This document shows, in pieces, positions 16,674 through 25,598 of a DNA stretch of 64,000 nucleotides. A model generated the notes under the pieces. That model saw nothing but the letters and a program-made list of their open reading frames with translations, ran no database searches and was not told where the DNA came from. Both the position numbers and the translations under genes were made by a program. This stretch comes from JAJDTQ01 sp963422385 (GTDB taxonomy: Bacteria > Desulfobacterota > Binatia > UBA9968 > JAJDTQ01): positions 3,782,001 to 3,846,000 of the forward strand of contig OY729432.1 in the NCBI GenBank assembly GCA_963422385.1, written 5' to 3'. Every line of letters starts with the position of its first letter. Position 1 is the first letter of the stretch.

Positions 16674-18005
16674 TCAAATCTCCGCAGCGCGTCTGACCTT
16701 GAGTATCATCCCGTCGTGTCCGACGACCTCGATCCGGTCGCCCGCTTCCAGCCGCTCCGCTCCCACCGCATTCCACACCTCGCCGTGGACGAAGATCTTG
16801 CCCATCGGGTCCAGACGCTCCCGCACCTCGCCGACCTCGCCGATGAGACCCTCGTACCCCAGGGTCGCTTTCCGTCGTTGCGACTTGACCACGAGAAAGG
16901 TCACGACCAACACGAAGGCGCTCAGGGTGCCCACCGCCGCCACGACGATGGACCCGTCCACCGACAGGTCCGAACCCTCCACGTCGAACAGCAGCAGCGA
17001 GCCGATGCCGAGAGACACGACTCCGCTGATACCGAGAAGCCCGAAACTCGGCAGGAACGCCTCGGCCACCAGAAGACACATCCCGAGCACAATCAGCAAA
17101 AGCCCGGCGTAGTTGACCGGCAGCACCTGGAAGGACGCCAGCGCCAGCAACAGCGCGATGCCGCCGGCGATGCCCGGGAAAAGCGCCCCGGGATTGGAAA
17201 ACTCCATGTACAGGCCCAGGATGCCGGCCATCATCAGCAAGTAGGCGATGTTGGGATGGGCCAGAATATTGATGAACTTCTGCTTCAGCCCCATCTCGAT
17301 GCGCAGGATGGACACACCGTTGAAGTCGAGCGTGCTCTTGACCCCGCCCACGTCCACCTCGCGCCCGTTGGCCTGCTTGAGGAGATCGCTCACGTCCACC
17401 GCGACGAGGTCGATGACACGCTTCTCCAGGGCCTGCTGGTCGGTGATGGAGATGCTCCGGCGCACCGCCTGGATGGCGAATTCCGTGTTGCGGCCGCGCC
17501 GCTGTGCGATGGTCTCGCTGAACGAGGCCGTGAAGTTCTCGAGCTTCTCGCCCATGACGCCCTTGACTTCCTGACCTCCGCCCGCCACCGGATGGGCCGC
17601 CCCGATGTTGGTTCCCGGCGCCATCGCGGCGACGTTGGCCGCCATGGTGATGAAGACCCCGGCCGAGCCCGCTCCCGCCCCGCTGGGCGCCACGTAGACG
17701 ATGATCGGCAACGGCGCGCTCAGCATCTCCTTGACGATGGAGCGGGTCGAGGACAAGAGCCCTCCCGGCGTGTCGAGCTGGATGATCAGGGCGCGGGCGT
17801 TACCTGCGCGGGCCCGCTGAATGCTTTCACGGATATAGTCGTTGACGGCCGGGTTGATGCCGCCGTCGATGACGATGAGGTTGACGTGGGAGCCGGCGGC
17901 GGACGGTTGGACCGATCCGCCGGCGCTGAAGGCCCCCCACACGATACAGAAGAGCAACAGCACCCAACACGGCCAGGCGCCTGGTCCCAGCGGACTACGC
18001 GTCAT
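16674..18005 (-). CDS. NfeD-family membrane serine protease (ClpP-like, long NfeD1 form)
   Basis: The start ATG 18005 overlaps the upstream udg stop as ATGA and leads into a signal/anchor segment. A ClpP-like domain covers residues 40-230, with IIQLDTPGGLLSSTRSIV and IVYVAPSGAGAGSAGVFITMAAN. The Ser in GAGSAG and the Lys in QQALEKRVIDLVA are the expected Ser-Lys dyad. About four to five membrane helices follow, and an OB-fold NfeD domain ends the protein (LIGEVGEVRERLDPMGKIFVHGEVWNA). This is the long NfeD1b form, which clips partner slipins in homologues. It lies 47 bp before the slipin gene. Confidence 0.92.
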   Translation of the reverse strand: MTRSPLGPGAWPCWVLLLFCIVWGAFSAGGSVQPSAAGSHVNLIVIDGGINPAVNDYIRESIQRARAGNARALIIQLDTPGGLLSSTRSIVKEMLSAPLPIIVYVAPSGAGAGSAGVFITMAANVAAMAPGTNIGAAHPVAGGGQEVKGVMGEKLENFTASFSETIAQRRGRNTEFAIQAVRRSISITDQQALEKRVIDLVAVDVSDLLKQANGREVDVGGVKSTLDFNGVSILRIEMGLKQKFINILAHPNIAYLLMMAGILGLYMEFSNPGALFPGIAGGIALLLALASFQVLPVNYAGLLLIVLGMCLLVAEAFLPSFGLLGISGVVSLGIGSLLLFDVEGSDLSVDGSIVVAAVGTLSAFVLVVTFLVVKSQRRKATLGYEGLIGEVGEVRERLDPMGKIFVHGEVWNAVGAERLEAGDRIEVVGHDGMILKVRRAAEI

Positions 18006-18727
18006 CCAACCACCGTTCCGAGCTCCCGCAGGACGCTCTTGATGTCTTCCCAGACGAGCCTTTTGTCTCCCGGATTCCGCAGCAGATAGGCCGGATGAAA
18101 AGTCGGCATCAGCCGAATGCCGTGGTAGTCGTGCCATTGCCCGCGCAGGCGGGAAATCGGCGCCGCGGAACGCACCAGCGTCTGCGCCGCGAACTTCCCC
18201 AACGCGACAATCACCCTGGGCTTCACCAGCTCGATCTGCCGGACGAGAAACGGCTCGCACGACGCGACTTCGTCCGGCTCCGGGTCGCGGTTCTGCGGGG
18301 GACGGCATTTCACCACGTTGGCGATGTAGACGTCGTCGCGCCGCAGCTTCATTCCCTTGGTGATGATGTCGGTGAGCAACTGTCCGGCGCGTCCCACGAA
18401 AGGCTCTCCCCGAAGGTCTTCATCCCTTCCCGGCCCCTCTCCGACGAACAGAACGTCGGCGTCGGGATTGCCCACCCCGTAGACGATATTCGTGCGCCCC
18501 TGCCAAAGCCGGCAGCGGCGGCATTCGCCCAGAACCTCTCGAAGCTGTCCGATGTTCACGGCCACCCCGGTCCCATCGTTGCCGGCAGCCCTCGTCGCAT
18601 CCGGGGCATCAGCGGCCGCGGCGCGGGCGGGCAGCACCTGAATCCCGGCGGCCCGATGCTGCTCCAGGCAACTCCTGAGGGACGCGGCCGCTACCGCCAA
18701 ACGCTGCCGTGGATCGAGCTTGTTCAT
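18002..18727 (-). CDS. Family 4 uracil-DNA glycosylase (4Fe-4S)
   Basis: The enzyme excises uracil from DNA. Motif A reads VGEGPGRDEDLRGEPFVGRAG, and the closing HPAYLLRNP is the family 4 motif with its His. Four cysteines for an iron-sulfur cluster are visible: two in GECRRCRLW, one in KCRPPQNRDPEPDE and one shortly after in ASCEPF. The N-terminal 60 residues are a variable linker rich in Ala. I prefer ATG 18727 (MNKLDPRQRL), giving 241 residues; the frame extends to 18793. Its stop overlaps the nfeD start. Confidence 0.93.
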   Translation of the reverse strand: MNKLDPRQRLAVAAASLRSCLEQHRAAGIQVLPARAAAADAPDATRAAGNDGTGVAVNIGQLREVLGECRRCRLWQGRTNIVYGVGNPDADVLFVGEGPGRDEDLRGEPFVGRAGQLLTDIITKGMKLRRDDVYIANVVKCRPPQNRDPEPDEVASCEPFLVRQIELVKPRVIVALGKFAAQTLVRSAAPISRLRGQWHDYHGIRLMPTFHPAYLLRNPGDKRLVWEDIKSVLRELGTVVG

Positions 18728-18810
18728 GTGGGTGACGCAAAAGCCGGTTCTGATTCTGTTTACGACAATACCGGTGGCATGGCAATCATCCATCCAGAGC
18801 CGGTTCGGGG

Positions 18811-20019
18811 TCAGGCGCCGCGGCGGTGGGGGTGTTTCCTGTACTGGAGAAACCAGTCGTAGATGCGGTTGGCCACGCTATCTTTGCTCATCGTCGGCAG
18901 TGGCGTGACCGTGCCGTCCCGGTCCAGCAGCGTGACGGCATTGGTATCCACGTCGAAACCACTGCCCTCCTGCGTGACGTCGTTGGCCACCAGCAAATCG
19001 AGGTTCTTCCGGTGCAGCTTTTTCCGCGCGTTCTCCAGCAACGATTCGGTTTCCGCGGCAAACCCCACCACGATCCGGTGCTGTTTCCGGGCCCCCAGTT
19101 CCGCCACGATGTCGGGGTTGGGGACAAACTCGAGCCGGAGGCTGTCCTCGCTCCGCTTCATCTTGTTGCCGGACGCGGAACGGGGCCGGTAGTCCGCCAC
19201 CGCCGCCGCCATGAAGACCGCCGTGGCCGCGTCGAATTCCGCCAGCACCGCCCCGCGCATCTCCTCGGCCGTGACCACGGGCACCGTCTTCACGCCTTCG
19301 GGCGCGGCCAATGCCGTCGGACCGCTCACCAGCGTCACCCGGGCGCCACGCCGGGCGGCCGCCCTGGCCAGAGCGTAACCCATCTTCCCCGAGGAACGGT
19401 TGGAGATGAAACGCACCGGGTCCAGCGGTTCGCGGCTCGGCCCGGCGGTGACGACGATGTTCTCGCCCGCGAGATCCCCGGGCCTGAGCAGCCGGCGGAT
19501 TTCCTCGACGATGGCCGGTGGTTCCGGCAGACGGCCCTTGCCCTCGTAGCCACAGGCCAGATAGCCGGCGGCCGCCTCCATGACGTGGTAGCCCGCGCTC
19601 CTCAACTTCGCCAGGTTCGCCTGTACCATGGGGTGAGCCAGCATGTGCACGTTCATGGACGGGACCACCAGCAACGGCGCTTGCGTCGCCAGCGCCACGG
19701 TGGTGAGAAGGTCGTCGGCAATTCCCGCGGCCAGCTTGGCAACGACGTTGGCCGTGGCCGGTGCGATCACCAGCAGGTCGGCGCTGTCCGCGAGGTTGAC
19801 GTGGCCGATCTCGGACTCTTGGGTCAGGCTGAACAGATCGGTGCCGACGGGCGCACCCGAGAGGGTTTGAAAGCTCAGCGGCCTGACGAACTCGGTGGCT
19901 TCCCGGGTCATCACCACCCGTACGGCGCAAGAGTCCTGCACCAGAAGCCTCACCAGCTCCAACGCCTTGTAGCAGGCAATTCCTCCGGTCACGCCCAGGA
20001 CCACGTTGGGATTTTCCAC
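18811..20019 (-). CDS. coaBC: Bifunctional phosphopantothenoylcysteine decarboxylase/synthase
   Basis: CoaBC catalyses two steps of coenzyme A synthesis. The FMN-binding CoaC half (residues 1-185) has GVTGGIACYKALELVRLL, HVNLADSADLLVIAPATAN with the active-site His, PSMNVHMLAHPM and GYLACGYEGKGRL with the active-site Cys. The CoaB half starts near residue 190 with VVTAGPSREPLDPVRFISNRSSGKMG and ends with the ELGARKQHRIVVGFAAET and NLDLLVANDV motifs. I chose GTG 20019 because AAGGAG lies about nine bases upstream and the protein then starts right before the first strand; an ATG at 20088 would add 23 unrelated residues. Confidence 0.94.
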   Translation of the reverse strand: MENPNVVLGVTGGIACYKALELVRLLVQDSCAVRVVMTREATEFVRPLSFQTLSGAPVGTDLFSLTQESEIGHVNLADSADLLVIAPATANVVAKLAAGIADDLLTTVALATQAPLLVVPSMNVHMLAHPMVQANLAKLRSAGYHVMEAAAGYLACGYEGKGRLPEPPAIVEEIRRLLRPGDLAGENIVVTAGPSREPLDPVRFISNRSSGKMGYALARAAARRGARVTLVSGPTALAAPEGVKTVPVVTAEEMRGAVLAEFDAATAVFMAAAVADYRPRSASGNKMKRSEDSLRLEFVPNPDIVAELGARKQHRIVVGFAAETESLLENARKKLHRKNLDLLVANDVTQEGSGFDVDTNAVTLLDRDGTVTPLPTMSKDSVANRIYDWFLQYRKHPHRRGA

Positions 20020-20148
20020 GGACCCGCTCTCCTTGGATTTGCGGACAGAACGCCAAGCCAAGATATCCCACCCATGGAAGGTTTTCAAACCCTTGATTTC
20101 AAAGGACCGTAGTGGTATCTCGGCGGAACTTTCACCGCTTCGACGCCC

Positions 20149-20931
20149 ATGCGAATCACCTTACGGCTCCCGCTCCTGTTCCTGCTGCTCCATCTGAGCT
20201 TGCTCCAACCGGTTCATTCGCAGGTGGATCCGGACGGGAGCGCCCCCGGAGGACCGACCGTTGCCGGAGGAACGGTTGACGGCTCGTCCCGCTTCGATGA
20301 GTTGTCCACCCGGGATCGGCACTACGACCCGTTGGAGCGTTTCAACGACGACATCTTCGAGTTCAACCTCGGTTTCGACAGGATGGTGCTGAAACCCGTG
20401 GCCCAGACCTATGCAACGGTCGTCCCCACGTCGGTCCAAACGGGGATACGCAATGCCGTCGGCAACCTCGACGTCGTCCGGAAGGTGGTCAACAACGTTC
20501 TTCAGGGGAAACCCGTGACCGCCAGCCGCGAACTGGTCCGTTTCCTGCTCAACAGCACCGTCGGCATCGCGGGAATTTTTGACATGGCCCACAAGCTCGG
20601 GCTGGAGCCCGGCAATCAGGACATGGGGATCACGCTGGGTCTCTACGGCTTCAGCCACGGCGCCTACCTGGTGCTGCCGCTGCTGCCGCCAACCACCGTA
20701 AGGGACGGCTTGGGAAAGGTGGCCGACTTCTTGATGAATCCCTTGGGGTATTTTACGCCCTACTATGTCCCCGTGGCCGTCAGGGTCGCCGGCACGGTCA
20801 ACAGCCGCGCCCTGAACATGAGAACCTACGAGCAGTTGGAACTGAGCATCGACCCCTATGGGGCGGCGCGGAACGCCTATCTGCAAATCCGGCAGCAGCA
20901 GTTCAAGGCGGCCGTGGCCGCGGGATTGTAG
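20149..20931 (+). CDS. mlaA: MlaA/VacJ-family outer-membrane lipid-asymmetry protein
   Basis: MlaA removes stray phospholipids from the outer leaflet of the outer membrane. A signal peptide covers residues 1-25 (LLFLLLHLSLLQPVHS). The core shows DPLERFNDDIFEFNLGFDRMVLKPVA, VGNLDVVRKVVNNVLQGK, RFLLNSTVGIAGIFDMAHKLGL, MGITLGLYGFSHGAYLVLPLL and PPTTVRDGLG, all standard. Unlike the E. coli protein, there is no lipobox Cys after the signal peptide, so this form looks soluble or secreted rather than lipidated. No mlaBCDEF genes are in the window. It is divergent from coaBC with a 129-bp gap that must hold both promoters. Confidence 0.93.
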   Translation: MRITLRLPLLFLLLHLSLLQPVHSQVDPDGSAPGGPTVAGGTVDGSSRFDELSTRDRHYDPLERFNDDIFEFNLGFDRMVLKPVAQTYATVVPTSVQTGIRNAVGNLDVVRKVVNNVLQGKPVTASRELVRFLLNSTVGIAGIFDMAHKLGLEPGNQDMGITLGLYGFSHGAYLVLPLLPPTTVRDGLGKVADFLMNPLGYFTPYYVPVAVRVAGTVNSRALNMRTYEQLELSIDPYGAARNAYLQIRQQQFKAAVAAGL

Positions 20932-20964
20932 ATTGCAGTTTCCCGGGGCGTCTCGCGGTGGCGG

Positions 20965-22098
20965 ATGCCCCCCATCGACGCGATCATGACCAAGCCTTCA
21001 CTCCTTTCCGGCAGGAAGATCGACCCGAAGCCCATCGATGACAAGACCACGGTCGTGGATCTCATCGACGACAACTTCGTCTCCTACAACAGCGGCCGCC
21101 TCCGGGAAGCGTGTCAGCTCTTCACCGGGAAGATCCTCGCCAATGACGTCACCGTGGGACTGAGCATCACGGGCGCCCTCACTCCGGCCGGGCTCGGTAT
21201 GACCGCGTTCGTTCCGCTCATCGAGAACGGTTTCGTGGACTGGATCGTCAGCACCGGCGCGAATCTCTATCACGACACCCATTTCGCCATCGGTCTGTCC
21301 ATGCACCGGGGCACATTCGACGCCGACGACGTCGACCTGCGGGAACAGGGCGTCGTACGCATCTATGACATTTTCTTCGATTACGACGTGCTCATCTCCA
21401 CCGACGACTTCTTTCGCGAGATCCTGAAGGCCCCCGAGTTCCAGAAGGAGATGGGCACGGCGGAGATGCACTACCGCGTGGGCCGCTATCTCGACGAGAG
21501 AGAGAAGATCCTCGGGCTCGAAAGGCGCTCGCTGCTTGCAGCCGCCTACCGCAGCGCCGTGCCGGTGTACACGTCCTCGCCCGGAGACAGCTCCATCGGC
21601 ATGAACGTGGCGGCCCTGGCGTTGAAAGGGAACGGGCTGCGCTTCGACGTCTCGCGCGACGTCAACGAGTCCGCGGCCCTGGTGCTCGCGGCCAAACGCA
21701 CCGGCGGCCGAAGCGCAGCCGTGATCCTCGGCGGCGGGTCGCCGAAAAATTTCCTGCTCCAGACGGAACCCCACATCCAGGAGGTGCTGGGACTCGAGGA
21801 AAAGGGGTTCGACTACTTCATCCAGATCACCGATGCACGGGTGGACACGGGCGGTCTTTCCGGAGCCACACCCGCGGAAGCCGTGAGTTGGGGCAAGGTG
21901 GATCCCGATCAACTGCCCGACTCGGTGGTCTGTTACGCAGACAGCACCATCGCCGTGCCGCTGATGACGGCCTACGCCATCGGCAAGCACGCGCCGCGAA
22001 AGTTGAAACGTCTCTACGATCAGCGGGAGCAGGCCCTTGAGCACATCGCCGAAGAGATCCGCGAGAAGTTCGGAAACGTGCCGTTGGCGCAGCGCTGA
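20965..22098 (+). CDS. Deoxyhypusine synthase family protein
   Basis: The protein matches the deoxyhypusine synthase fold, which uses NAD and spermidine to transfer an aminobutyl group. Visible features are LIENGFVDWIVSTGANLYHDTHFA near residues 85-108, YTSSPGDSSIGMN near 202-213, GRSAAVILGGGSPKNFLLQTEP near 248-269, and EAVSWGKVDPD with Lys311 at the place of the catalytic lysine of eukaryotic enzymes. At 377 residues it is the size of known bacterial homologues. Bacteria lack eIF5A, so such proteins are thought to make homospermidine or modify something else. A second possible start is ATG 20986. It starts 33 bp after mlaA and precedes two moeA genes. Confidence 0.9.
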   Translation: MPPIDAIMTKPSLLSGRKIDPKPIDDKTTVVDLIDDNFVSYNSGRLREACQLFTGKILANDVTVGLSITGALTPAGLGMTAFVPLIENGFVDWIVSTGANLYHDTHFAIGLSMHRGTFDADDVDLREQGVVRIYDIFFDYDVLISTDDFFREILKAPEFQKEMGTAEMHYRVGRYLDEREKILGLERRSLLAAAYRSAVPVYTSSPGDSSIGMNVAALALKGNGLRFDVSRDVNESAALVLAAKRTGGRSAAVILGGGSPKNFLLQTEPHIQEVLGLEEKGFDYFIQITDARVDTGGLSGATPAEAVSWGKVDPDQLPDSVVCYADSTIAVPLMTAYAIGKHAPRKLKRLYDQREQALEHIAEEIREKFGNVPLAQR

Positions 22099-22105
22099 CG
22101 GTAAG

Positions 22106-23365
22106 GTGTCGGCGGTGTCCGCGGATACGCCCAAGTCCTTTTTCAAGGTGGTGACTCCGGCGGAAGCCCTGGAGCTTCTTTGCCGGGTGGCCGCCGTGGA
22201 CTCCGAGGTCGTCGACACGGTCGAAGCCCGAGGCCGCGTGCTGGCCGAGGACCTCCGCTCCCGTGTCGACCTGCCCCACTTCAACCGGGCCGCCATGGAC
22301 GGCTACGCCGTCATCGCCCGGGACACCTTCGGAGCCAGCCCTGGGTTGCCCGCCTATCTGAACCTCGCGGGTACGGTGGAGATGGGCCGGGAGGCCACCC
22401 GCCGGATCGGGTCCCGGGAGGCCGTGCGCATCTCCACCGGCGGCATGCTCCCGCCCGGCAGCGACGCCGTGGTCATGGTGGAGTACACCGACGAGACCGG
22501 CGACGGCATGGTGGAGATCCAGCGGAGCGCCTCACCCTGGCTCAACGTGATACGGGTCGGCGATGATATCCGCACGGGGGATCCGGTCTTCCCCCGGGGC
22601 CGGCGCCTGCGGGCTCACGACCTCGGTGCGCTGACCGGCATCGGCGTCGCGTCGGTGCCGGTCTACCGGAAGCCCCGAGTGACCCTCATTTCCACCGGCG
22701 ACGAGATCGTCCCGGTGGAACGGGAGCCCCGTCCCGGACAGGTGCGAAACATCAACCAGCACTCGCTGGCGGGGCTCATCGCCGAGAGCGGCGCCGAATT
22801 GAACGACCTCGGCGTCGTGGCCGACGACCGTGATGCCTTGCGCGGCGGGTTGGGGCGCGGCCTGGCCTGGGGCGATCTCGTACTTCTGTCCGGGGGCAGT
22901 TCCATGGGAACCCGCGACATGGCGGTGGAGGTCATCCGGTCACTGCCCGATGCCAGGATTTTCTTTCACGGGATCTCCATCAGCCCGGGCAAGCCCACCA
23001 TCTATGCCGAGGCTTCCGGGAAACCGGTGCTCGGGCTTCCCGGCTATCCCGTATCCGCGCTGGTGATATTCGATCTGTTCGCGAACCCGCTGATCCGGGC
23101 CCTGGGAGGCGAGTGCCAGCCCGCCACATCCCTCCCGCGAAGGACCGTCCGGGCCGTGCTCGACACCAATGTCTCCTCACGGACCGGCCGGGAGGACTAC
23201 GTACGGGTCACTCTCGAAAGCGACGGCCGGATGCTTCACGCCTCCCCATTGCCGAGCAAGTCCGGCGCCATCTTCACCTTGGTCAAGGCCGACGGAATGG
23301 TCCGCATCGACCTCAACCGCGAGGGGCTGGAGCGGGGTGAAGAGGTGGATGTGCTGCTTTTCTGA
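22106..23365 (+). CDS. moeA: Molybdopterin molybdenumtransferase MoeA
   Basis: MoeA inserts molybdate into adenylated molybdopterin. The conserved segments are FNRAAMDGYAVIA, RISTGGMLPPGSDAVVMVEYT, LISTGDEIVPVE, SGGSSMGTRDMAVEV and GLPGYPVSALVIFDLF, followed by a C-terminal domain IV. The usual SGGVSxGxxD is here SGGSSMGTRD. The start is set at GTG 22106, seven bases after the end of the preceding gene; the frame runs further left but overlaps that gene. The protein has 419 residues, normal length. A second moeA follows two bases later, so the two are translated together. Confidence 0.93.
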   Translation: MSAVSADTPKSFFKVVTPAEALELLCRVAAVDSEVVDTVEARGRVLAEDLRSRVDLPHFNRAAMDGYAVIARDTFGASPGLPAYLNLAGTVEMGREATRRIGSREAVRISTGGMLPPGSDAVVMVEYTDETGDGMVEIQRSASPWLNVIRVGDDIRTGDPVFPRGRRLRAHDLGALTGIGVASVPVYRKPRVTLISTGDEIVPVEREPRPGQVRNINQHSLAGLIAESGAELNDLGVVADDRDALRGGLGRGLAWGDLVLLSGGSSMGTRDMAVEVIRSLPDARIFFHGISISPGKPTIYAEASGKPVLGLPGYPVSALVIFDLFANPLIRALGGECQPATSLPRRTVRAVLDTNVSSRTGREDYVRVTLESDGRMLHASPLPSKSGAIFTLVKADGMVRIDLNREGLERGEEVDVLLF

Positions 23366-23366
23366 C

Positions 23367-25301
23367 ATGACGCGGAAAAGATACCTCAGGAAAACTCCAC
23401 TGGAGGAGGCCCGCGAACTCTTCCTGAACCGCGTCGACGGGACACGCCTGGAGGACGAGACCGTGGACGTCGGCCAAGCCCTTCACCGGATCACTTCCGA
23501 GCCGGTTTTCGCCAGGGTCTCCTCGCCCCATTACCACGGGTCCGCCATGGACGGGATCTGCGTGCGGGCGGAGGATACTTTCGGGGCCACGGAGTTCGCG
23601 CCTCGCCAACTCCGGCTGTTGACCGACGCGACCCGGCCCGACGGGTGCTTCGCCTACCTGGATACCGGCCAGCCGCTGCCGTCCTGGGCCAACGCGGTCA
23701 TCATGATCGAGAAGGCGCACGAGATCGGCGGGGCTGCCGTGTCCATCGACGGGGCCGCGGCTCCCTGGCAGAACGTACGTCTGGTTGGCGAGGACGTGGT
23801 GGCCACCGAACTGCTGTTGCCGCGCAACCATCGTCTGCGGCCCTACGACCTGGGGGCGATACTGGCGGCGGGCCATACCACGGTTCGCGTCAAGGCGAGG
23901 CCCAGGGTGGCCCTCATCCCCACCGGCGACGAGATCACCGCCCCGGGACGGACGGCCCGGCCGGGGCAGATCATCGACTTCAACTCCACCGTGCTGGGAG
24001 CCATGGTGACCGAGTGCGGCGGCACGCCGGTAATATTTCCCGCCGTCGCCGACGATCCGGCACTCCTGAAGCAAGCCCTCCGCGAGGCCGTGAAAGACCA
24101 CCACCTGGTCGCCCTCATTGCCGGATCGTCCGCGGGCGAGCACGACTTCACCGCGGAGGTGATCGCCGGCGAGGGCGAGCTGCTGGTGCACGGTATCGAG
24201 GTGATGCCGGGGAAACCCGCCGTCCTCGGAGTTGCAGGCGGCAAACCCGTCCTCGGCATTCCCGGCTACCCCGTGTCCGCCATCGTCATCGCGCGAGAGA
24301 TCCTTCAGCCGGCGTTGCAAGGCATGCTCGGCACGGGCTCCGCCGCCCCTCCCAAGGTCCGGGCCGTTGCGCCTCGAAAGATTCCCTCCCGGCTGGGCCT
24401 GGAGGAGTTCGTCCGGGTCACCCTCGGCAGGGTCGAGGAGCGGCTCGTGGCCGTCCCGCTGGCGCGCGGCGCCGGCGTCATCAGCACCATGGTTCGCGCG
24501 GACGGATTCCTGCGCATTCCGGGGATGCTGGAGGGGATCAACGCCGGCGAGGAGGTCGACGTCGAGATCCTGCGATCACCCGAGGAAATCGAGCACACCG
24601 TGCTGTGCACCGGAAGCCACGACCTTTCCGTCAGCGTGCTGGAAGACCAGCTCAAGCGGCGGGACCCGCGGCTCAAGATCGCCACGGCCAACGTCGGCAG
24701 TCTCGGCGGACTGCATTCCATCCGGCGCGGCGAGACCCACATGGCCGGCACCCACCTGCTGGATCCCGCCACCGGCGCTTACAATGTCCCGGACATCGAG
24801 CGGGTCATCCCGGACCTGCCCGTGGTGCTCGTGCACTGCGTCAAGCGCCGGCAGGGCCTGCTCGTGCCCGCGGGCAATCCCCTGGGATTGTCCGGCATTG
24901 CCGATTTGGGCAACCGGGACCTCCGGTTCGTCAATCGCCAGCCCGGTTCCGGCACCCGTGTGCTGCTGGATTTCAAGCTCGCGCAACTCGGCATCGAACC
25001 GGAGGCGATCCGCGGTTACGAGCACGAGGAGTTCACCCACATGGCGGTCGCCGTGGCGGTTGCCAGCGGTCTGGCGGACACCGGCCTGGGGATTCTCTCC
25101 GCGGCCGGCGCCCTGGGGCTGGACTTCGTCCCGGTGGGCGACGAGCAGTACGACCTGCTCTTGCTGCGGTCGTTCTACGAATCACCGGCCGGCGCCACGC
25201 TGCTGGCGGTGGTCCGCTCCGAGGAGTTCAAGCTGGCGATGCAATCCCTGGGCGGCTACGACACCGGCGCCACAGGCGAGATCCTTTACGAACGGGAGTA
25301 G
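23367..25301 (+). CDS. MoeA fused to a C-terminal periplasmic-binding-protein-like domain
   Basis: The first 405 residues form a second MoeA: SPHYHGSAMDGICVRAEDTF, LPSWANAVIMIE, LIPTGDEITAPG, LIAGSSAGEHDFTAEVI and GIPGYPVSAIVIAREIL. From about residue 410 a different domain follows (VLCTGSHDLSVSVLEDQLK, MAGTHLLDPATGAYNV, RQGLLVPAGNPLGLSGIADLG, FVNRQPGSGTRVLLDFKLA, VASGLADTGLGI). This is the PBP-like domain found in molybdate-responsive or ligand-sensing proteins. The architecture is known from archaea and some bacteria, where it is thought to tie metal insertion to a ligand or metal source. Both MoeA halves in this pair keep the core, so two metal-insertion activities, perhaps Mo and W, are possible. 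644 residues; ATG 23367 starts two bases after the previous stop. Confidence 0.9.
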   Translation: MTRKRYLRKTPLEEARELFLNRVDGTRLEDETVDVGQALHRITSEPVFARVSSPHYHGSAMDGICVRAEDTFGATEFAPRQLRLLTDATRPDGCFAYLDTGQPLPSWANAVIMIEKAHEIGGAAVSIDGAAAPWQNVRLVGEDVVATELLLPRNHRLRPYDLGAILAAGHTTVRVKARPRVALIPTGDEITAPGRTARPGQIIDFNSTVLGAMVTECGGTPVIFPAVADDPALLKQALREAVKDHHLVALIAGSSAGEHDFTAEVIAGEGELLVHGIEVMPGKPAVLGVAGGKPVLGIPGYPVSAIVIAREILQPALQGMLGTGSAAPPKVRAVAPRKIPSRLGLEEFVRVTLGRVEERLVAVPLARGAGVISTMVRADGFLRIPGMLEGINAGEEVDVEILRSPEEIEHTVLCTGSHDLSVSVLEDQLKRRDPRLKIATANVGSLGGLHSIRRGETHMAGTHLLDPATGAYNVPDIERVIPDLPVVLVHCVKRRQGLLVPAGNPLGLSGIADLGNRDLRFVNRQPGSGTRVLLDFKLAQLGIEPEAIRGYEHEEFTHMAVAVAVASGLADTGLGILSAAGALGLDFVPVGDEQYDLLLLRSFYESPAGATLLAVVRSEEFKLAMQSLGGYDTGATGEILYERE

Positions 25302-25327
25302 TGTGGGGATTGATTCGGGGAGTCCGT

Positions 25328-25411
25328 TGCCGGGAGCCGGACTTGAACCGGCACAGGCCAAGGCCCGCGGGATTTTAAGTCCCGTGTGTCTACCTATTCC
25401 ACCATCCCGGC
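25328..25411 (-). tRNA. tRNA-Leu (anticodon UAA)
   Basis: Read on the minus strand, acceptor GCCGGGA pairs with TCCCGGC, the anticodon stem ACGGGA/TCCCG region encloses CTTAAAA with anticodon TAA, and a long variable arm (GGGCCTTGGCCT) marks a class II tRNA. The T-arm is GCCGG/CCGGC around TTCAAGT. Discriminator is A and no CCA is encoded. It decodes UUA, a rare codon in GC-rich genomes. It is 26 bp beyond the moeA fusion stop, on the opposite strand. Confidence 0.93.
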
Positions 25412-25598
25412 GCAACCCATTTCCTTAACTCCCGGCCATCCCTTCGTCAACCGTGAATTGGCGCGGGTTGTCGCGGCGCCACTCTTCCTTTCCTCCCGAC
25501 CGAGCCCACGGCACCGTCGGTATTCTACGGGTATGCTCATGTCTCGCCGGACAAGGCCGGGTGTTGTGTCCGGCAATTCCGGGGACTAGAATGGCATC

